Positions 59,390 to 64,000 of a stretch of 64,000 bases of DNA are shown piece by piece. The stretch is from Gonatopus flavifemur (Eukaryota > Arthropoda > Insecta > Hymenoptera > Dryinidae). Position numbers and translations under genes: made by a program. The notes beneath the pieces were generated by a model. That model saw only the letters and a program-made list of their open reading frames with translations, was not told the origin of the DNA and did no database searches. Where the stretch lies: contig JAFFJZ010000083.1 in NCBI GenBank assembly GCA_018340375.1, positions 62,001 through 126,000 on the forward strand, written 5' to 3'. Numbering within the stretch: the stretch's first letter is position 1; each line of letters begins with the position of its first letter.

Positions 59390-60542
59390 TAGTGAGGAAA
59401 AACTCATGCTTAACCTCAAATTGGCCCATTGCTGTTTGTATTATGGTCGGATCAAGATGTTGTATTTGCTGTTGGATTATATCCACCTCGTGTCTTATTT
59501 TATCCAAATTTTCACGTGCATATTCAAATTTTATCGGGCGACAGTATTCGGTTGAGCACGCGCGAGGATTTTTCCAAATCAGTTGACGTCTTTCAAGGGT
59601 TTGAGCTTCCAGTTGCAAAGGGACCATTCAAATCATGAAAATAGATTCATCCGACAATGTTTCATCAGAAAAAGTCTGCTCATATTGACTCTGATTGGAA
59701 GCCCCATCACACCCCCATTTGCCTTGGAATTTCAAAGTAATGTCATGCCTATCAGTGGTACTGAGCAATTCGGTTAAACATCCCATCACTTCCGGAATCT
59801 CCGATATGCGTCGAATGGTCAGGTCAATTAAACTTTTGAAATCAATCTCTGCACCACCTTCAGATACTGTCAAGGCTGAAGGTGGAGGGTAACACCTTCT
59901 TTTTGCATTAGCAAGATTTCTATATGAAGGAAAAACGTCGGCATTAACTGCTTTTACATGTAGGCGAATGGTTTCATACCCGTGTTTACTCAACTTTGCG
60001 TCTTCTATCATGCTCAGAGATTCATCAGCAGTTAATCGAGAATGAGGAATTGATGGATTTTTCATATTGTCTTCCTCCTCTAGTAATAATTTATTTATAG
60101 TATTTGCTAATCCCACTTTTCCAGCAGCTCTCAAATTACTCAAAAAAGCATCTTGGATTTCATCCACTGAATACAAATTTCTCAATGTACTCGTCTTTCT
60201 CCACTTAGTGGCTCGTGAACCATCATTGAAATCATTCAAAGATTTCCTACCAGCTTTTGAACTGTTCAACGATACTGTGAAGTCGGAATCCAGCCAGTCT
60301 CCGTTTTTTTTGTTAAATTCACTTTCGTTGAACAGTGCTGCTTTATATCTTCTATTAAAAGCAGGGATGAAGTATTGGGATACTTTATTTTTTATGATAT
60401 TTGAATTTTCACGATCAAAGTGGAAGTGCGTATTAATGTAATCTGAGATTTCATCAACACTTTTACTCTTGCTTCCCAAAAGTATACTGGAAAGAATCCG
60501 ATTTTTTATTTCGAAATGGTTCATCTTAGAAGGATGTGGCAC
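58551..60542 (-). pseudogene. RAG1/Transib-like transposase, intact except one stop
   Basis: The frame from ATG 60542 to 58551 is open for 663 codons except a single TGA at 59628-59630. Features in order are GRKSLNDF (about residue 97), LTADESLSMIEDAKLS, the first catalytic Asp in KWGCDGASNQ (residue 279), MIDGKVC, the zinc-type CVICGAK, LSTLHAWIRLMETVLH, RRFFQDPQLTSKITG, LYPWYYMPPSLHKILIHG (His-x4-His as in RAG1) and the catalytic Glu in AQEARNKDF, equivalent to RAG1 Glu962 in ESGNK. The position equivalent to RAG1 Asp708 (LHCDI) reads LHAWI, so I could not place the second Asp. Transposases of this lineage cut at CACAGTG-like ends with hairpin formation. The one stop could be readthrough, error or recent decay. 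Confidence 0.85.
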
Positions 60543-60873
60543 AAGAAATGAATTTCCATTGAAATAACCACAAAAGATGACTTATCAACCATACACTGCG
60601 ATATTACTTTAAAAACAACCACGACCTAGCTCACTCCAATATAATTATCAAAATCTCAACTACGATACATATGATATGAACATACTACTATATGAAAATC
60701 AAAATTTGCTTCAATCGCTATAACGTACGTTCAACGCTTTACAATACAATACAACACACAACAGCGTATCTGAGGAAAAAACAAAACACCGAACGGAAAC
60801 AAAAGAAAAGCACGGGAGACGTTAGAATTTCAATTTATTACATTGATGTATCGTTAAACATCGCGATTCGACG

Positions 60874-61170
60874 TACACTGAGAAAAAACATTTCGTTATC
60901 TCAACCAAATTGTGTTTTGGTTGAATGCACAAAATATTTGTTTAGCACAACCACATTTCGGTTGATATAACCAAATTCTTAGTATAGTTAACCAAAATTT
61001 GTCAACCGAATTGATTTGGTTGGGCATATATCAACAAAATCTCTTGTTCATCACAACAAAAACATTTGGTTACCTGAACCAAAATTTGGTGTTTGGTAAA
61101 TTAATTCTTTGTTTGGGCATATATCAACAAAACTGTTTGGTTAGTACAACAAAACATTCTTCTCAGTGTA
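60874..61170. mobile_element. 297-bp MITE with TA flanks
   Basis: TACACTGAGAAAAAACATTT at 60874 and an inverted counterpart ending TCTTCTCAGTGTA at 61170 are the termini. TA on both sides is the likely target duplication. The body is made of the word TTGGTTGAACCAAA and its parts in both orientations. It lies at the centre of the RAG1-like element. Confidence 0.75.
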
Positions 61171-61261
61171 TCTTTTTCTTGTATGAAATAAATTCTGTAT
61201 GGAGTTTCGTGTCTTTGAGGATATGTTCATATCATATGTGTCGTAGTTGAGATTTTGATCG

Positions 61262-62101
61262 TTGATAGATGGAAAGGTATGTCAAGCTCTGACTAATACA
61301 AGATCATCGTCGAACTGTGTTATATTTGGAGCAAAGCCGTCAGAGATGAACGATTTATCAAAAGTAAAACAGAAACCCGAAATCCCTGACAACTTCAAGT
61401 ATGGGCTTTCTACGTTGCATGCTTGGATACGTTTGATGGAAACTGTACTGCACATAGCATATCGATTAGATTTCTGCAAGTGGGCAGCAAGGAATAATGA
61501 TGACAAGATAAAAAAAAAAGAAGCTAAGGAGAAAATTCAGAAAGCATTCAAAAATGAAATTGGGTTGCACATAGATATGCCAAGACAAGGATCAGGTACC
61601 AGCAATGATGGAAATACCGCGAGGAGATTTTTCCAAGATCCACAACTCACATCAAAAATCACAGGAGTGAATGAGGAATTAATCCGCAGATTTGCTGTCA
61701 TTCTGAAAACCCTTGCTTGTGGCAGAGAAATTGAGACTCAGAAATTTGAAGAATATTGTGCACAAACAGCGGAGCTATATGTGCGACTTTATCCATGGTA
61801 CTATATGCCACCATCACTCCATAAAATTCTGATCCATGGTTCAAAAATTATTGATTCTCATATAATACCGATCGGAGAACTGTCAGAAGAGGCTCAGGAA
61901 GCCCGAAACAAAGATTTCAAGCATTATAAAGAATTTAATACCCGGGAGATGCACAGACTTGTTACGAATGAAGATATCATTCATAAATTGCTGATTTCTT
62001 CCGATCCATTGATCAGTCATATGCGTTCTGAATGGAAACATTCTCCAATTAACTTGGATAAAGATGTGCAAGACTTATTGACCCAAAGGAGTCAACCATG
62101 A
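61262..62101 (+). pseudogene. Inverted C-terminal copy of the RAG1-like transposase
   Basis: This is the mirror image of 58551-59389. It encodes the last 279 codons, from MIDGKVC to the C-terminus, with only a handful of substitutions: CVICGA is CVIFGA (loss of a zinc-type Cys), and there are single changes near TRKMHR, ISPDP and SELKH. The catalytic Glu region AQEARNK is unchanged. Upstream of it, bases 61216-61254 match 60649-60690 in inverted orientation. So this arm is a copy of the left half with about 1.26 kb (the N-terminal and catalytic Asp region) deleted. Confidence 0.88.
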
Positions 62102-62871
62102 GTGATTGAGTACGGTTGGGATTACAATCAATAGAAGAGCACTGACATTATCGTTATCATTACCTTTCATTGTTTCGGAGTGATTATGGATTATCTCATT
62201 TCAAACTTCCAACAGTGATATTGAGTGTGCCATTTGAAGTTAGACATTTTCGACCATGAATTCGTGATCAGGAACCCCACAAACCCTCCAGTGATGACCC
62301 TCAAGACGATTCGGTGAGTTTTTCAAATTCATGTTCGCCATATTGGATCTGCCATCCTGAATTTGATATTTTTGACCACGAATTCGTGATCAGCGACCCC
62401 AAAAACCCCCGAGTAACGGTTTTGAAGACGATTCGATGAGATTTTTTCATTTTTGTCCGCCATATTGAATCCGCCATTTTGAATTTGATATTTTTGACCT
62501 TGGATTCGTGATCAGCGACCCCAAAAACCCCCGAGTAACGTTTTGAAGACGATTCGATGAGAGTTTTTCATTTTCATCCGCCATATTGGATCCGCCATTC
62601 TGAAATTTGATATTTTTGACCTTGGATTCGTGATCAGCGACCCCAAAAACCCCCGAGTAACGATTTTGAAGACGATTCGACGAGATTTTTTCATTTTCGT
62701 CCGCCATATTGCCTCCGCCATCTTGAAATTGATGACTTTTCCAAAATGTGCTTCGATAGATTTGTTTGGCATTTAATCAGCTTTAATTTGGAAGAAAGAT
62801 CATTGGAATCGGTTTATTAGTCTTGCCAGAATGTTATTTTGAAACACGTTTTTCTAGATTTCCCCACTGTG
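61263..62871 (-). repeat. Right 1,609-bp inverted arm
   Basis: Exactly the same length as the left arm; it ends CCCCACTGTG followed by the CACCA target duplication. Confidence 0.93.
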
Positions 62872-63144
62872 CACCATCACGGCGGTTCTCCGTTGCCAAG
62901 ATAAGCCATAATTACTATTTATATTTATTTGTAATCTCTCTCCTTCTCTTCCTCCAAAAAATGTATATTCATAAGTGATTTATGATGTTATCTGAACGTC
63001 GCATTTGTCATCGAGTACATATTGTATAACTTGACCTCATCATTGTTGACTAAGACTAATTAAAATGATTGATGAGATAATTTCATATTTCCTTTTATAT
63101 TTATTTGTAATTCATGTTCTCCTAATTTTACATGATTCTCATAA
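62872..63144. other. Flank of the RAG1-like element, non-coding
   Basis: It begins with the second CACCA duplication and the possible end of the interrupted frame (TAA near 62912). ATATTTATTTGTAAT occurs twice (62919 and 63098). Confidence 0.5.
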
Positions 63145-63885
63145 TCATTGTGTGATAGAGTCGTTACAGTTTTCCCTCAAACGCTTCACTACGCTCACGT
63201 AACATTCCTTATTCACTGTCTGACCTGGTGGGAGAAATTCGGAATGGACCACACCATGGCAATTAAAGAAAACAGTCAACAAAACCTTGATTTTAGATCG
63301 ACTCTGTCGCAGTTTTTTAGGTTTCGACTCGTCTGAAAAGCGCCATTTCGATGATCGCTGGTTAGTTTCGATGTCACATTCATAGACCCATGTTTCGTCA
63401 CCGGTAATGATGCCTTCGATAACATTTTGGCCCGAAGAGAGCATTTGTTTAGCAACATCAATGCCATGCTGTTTCTGCAACAAACTCAACACTCTCGGCA
63501 CAAGCCGTGCTTCAACTCGTCTCACCGCCAAAATATTGTGCATAACGTTCTGCACCGATCCGAACGAGACACCGAGATCGAATGCTATCTCCCTCATGCT
63601 CACACGACGATTTGCGAGGACGATTTCTTTAATCTTATCAATATTTTCGTCAGTGATATTGGTGGATGGATGACCGGAACGAGGCAAATCAACAACCACA
63701 ATACGACCTGCTTCAAACTCTTTGTACCACTCGTACGCTTGTGTTTTCGACATCGTCGAGTCCCCGTAGGTTTCTGTTAACATCTTCACCGCCTCCGCAC
63801 ATGAAATTTTGTTAAGAACACAAAATTTTAGACAAACTTTTTGCTCAACCAAATTCGACATTGCGAAATTCGCAGACCACAACAC
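63145..63885 (-). pseudogene. mariner-type transposase, C-terminally truncated
   Basis: An open frame of 246 codons has a helix-turn-helix N-terminus (FCVLNKISCAEAVKMLTETY, KTQAYEWYKEF), a second helix-turn-helix (RRVSMREIAFDLGVSFGSV) and the first catalytic Asp in ITGDETWVYEC. It then continues to LLTVFFNCHGVVHSEFLP. It stops before the second and third catalytic Asp motifs (LLHDNARPH-type and SPDLAP-type), which are absent downstream. So the 3' part of this mariner has been deleted. The 5' terminal repeat would lie close to the window end and was not identified. Confidence 0.85.
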
Positions 63886-64000
63886 ACGCTGACTCGTTTA
63901 CAAGGCAACACGCACTAACTTCTGACGAATGAGGCGCAAACAGACATTTGAGCGCTGAATAACAGATGAAATAACATGGAAAACAAAAGATTCCGACAAT
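63886..64000. other. Upstream sequence of the truncated mariner
   Basis: Presumably its 5' untranslated region and flank; no terminal repeat partner is left to confirm it. Confidence 0.4.

Larger units (their letters stand above)
57781..62871 (-). mobile_element. RAG1/Transib-like transposon, 5,091 bp, TSD CACCA
   Basis: The two ends are CACAGTGGGG (57781) and CCCCACTGTG (ending 62871). CACCA directly flanks both (57776-57780 and 62872-62876), a 5-bp target duplication. The outer 1,609 bases of each side are nearly identical inverted arms, each with the C-terminal half of a RAG1-like transposase and four 120-bp repeat units. The central 1,873 bases contain the rest of one transposase and a MITE. 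CACAGTG is the consensus heptamer of V(D)J recombination signals, and 5-bp duplications are typical of Transib and RAG transposition. The target duplication shows that the whole palindromic unit moved as one element. Confidence 0.9.

Overview
This window is eukaryotic, almost certainly from an insect genome. It is AT-rich, has no operons and consists almost entirely of transposable elements (TEs) and tandem repeats. The TE mix (errantivirus-type Gypsy with env, BEL/Pao, Copia, mariner, piggyBac, RAG1/Transib-like DDE elements, TA-flanked MITEs) is typical of insects. The strongly purine-biased non-LTR element and the mix of families lean towards Hymenoptera, but the species cannot be fixed from the sequence. 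I see no intact single-copy host gene.

Layout. 0-5.6 kb: non-coding; a 1.5 kb imperfect palindrome (510-2045) and local duplications. 5.6-8 kb: a 78-bp hairpin MITE and a broken copy of an uncharacterised transposon-like protein family. 8-13.4 kb: little coding; a tRNA-like SINE head, a TA-flanked MITE and an array of 120-bp units with CACAGTGGG termini. 13.5-15.8 kb: 5' part of a Copia element (LTR, PBS, gag, protease, integrase). 15.8-16.8 kb: a non-autonomous element. 17.4-20.85 kb: decayed BEL/Pao on the minus strand. 21-35 kb: a large inverted arrangement of two piggyBac-like families. Its arms carry the 3' end of family A, a 135-bp repeat array, family B and a 120-bp repeat array. The family A body in the middle is split by a RAG1-like transposon, and one arm is split by a 1,254-bp mariner with TA target duplications.

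35.3-46.9 kb, minus strand: a gag-pol-env Gypsy/errantivirus element. Pol carries an extra, possibly macro-like, module between RNase H and integrase. An intronless RRM/F-box/LRR gene lies 215 bp after env, followed by four related RNA-like hairpins and a polypurine tract/LTR candidate. 46.9-54.9 kb: a roughly 65-bp satellite interrupted by a purine-biased LINE (47.2-52.4 kb) and by a deleted Copia with intact 206-bp LTRs and CAATG target duplications. 54.9-56.5 kb: a higher-order repeat. 57.8-62.9 kb: a 5,091-bp RAG1/Transib-like element with 1,609-bp inverted arms, CACAGTG termini and CACCA target duplications. Its transposase has all but one codon open, and a MITE sits in its middle. The window ends with a truncated mariner.

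How the parts relate. Nearly every coding segment is broken by stops or frameshifts. The most coherent units are the 57.8-62.9 kb element, the two mariner/Copia insertions with exact target duplications, and the errantivirus block. Two relationships recur. First, a 120-bp repeat built around an ATGGCGGATCC-like core occurs in the arms of the RAG1-like element, in the solo array at 12.6 kb and beside both piggyBac family B copies. Second, RAG1-like transposase relics of two different families lie at 26-29 kb and 58-62 kb.
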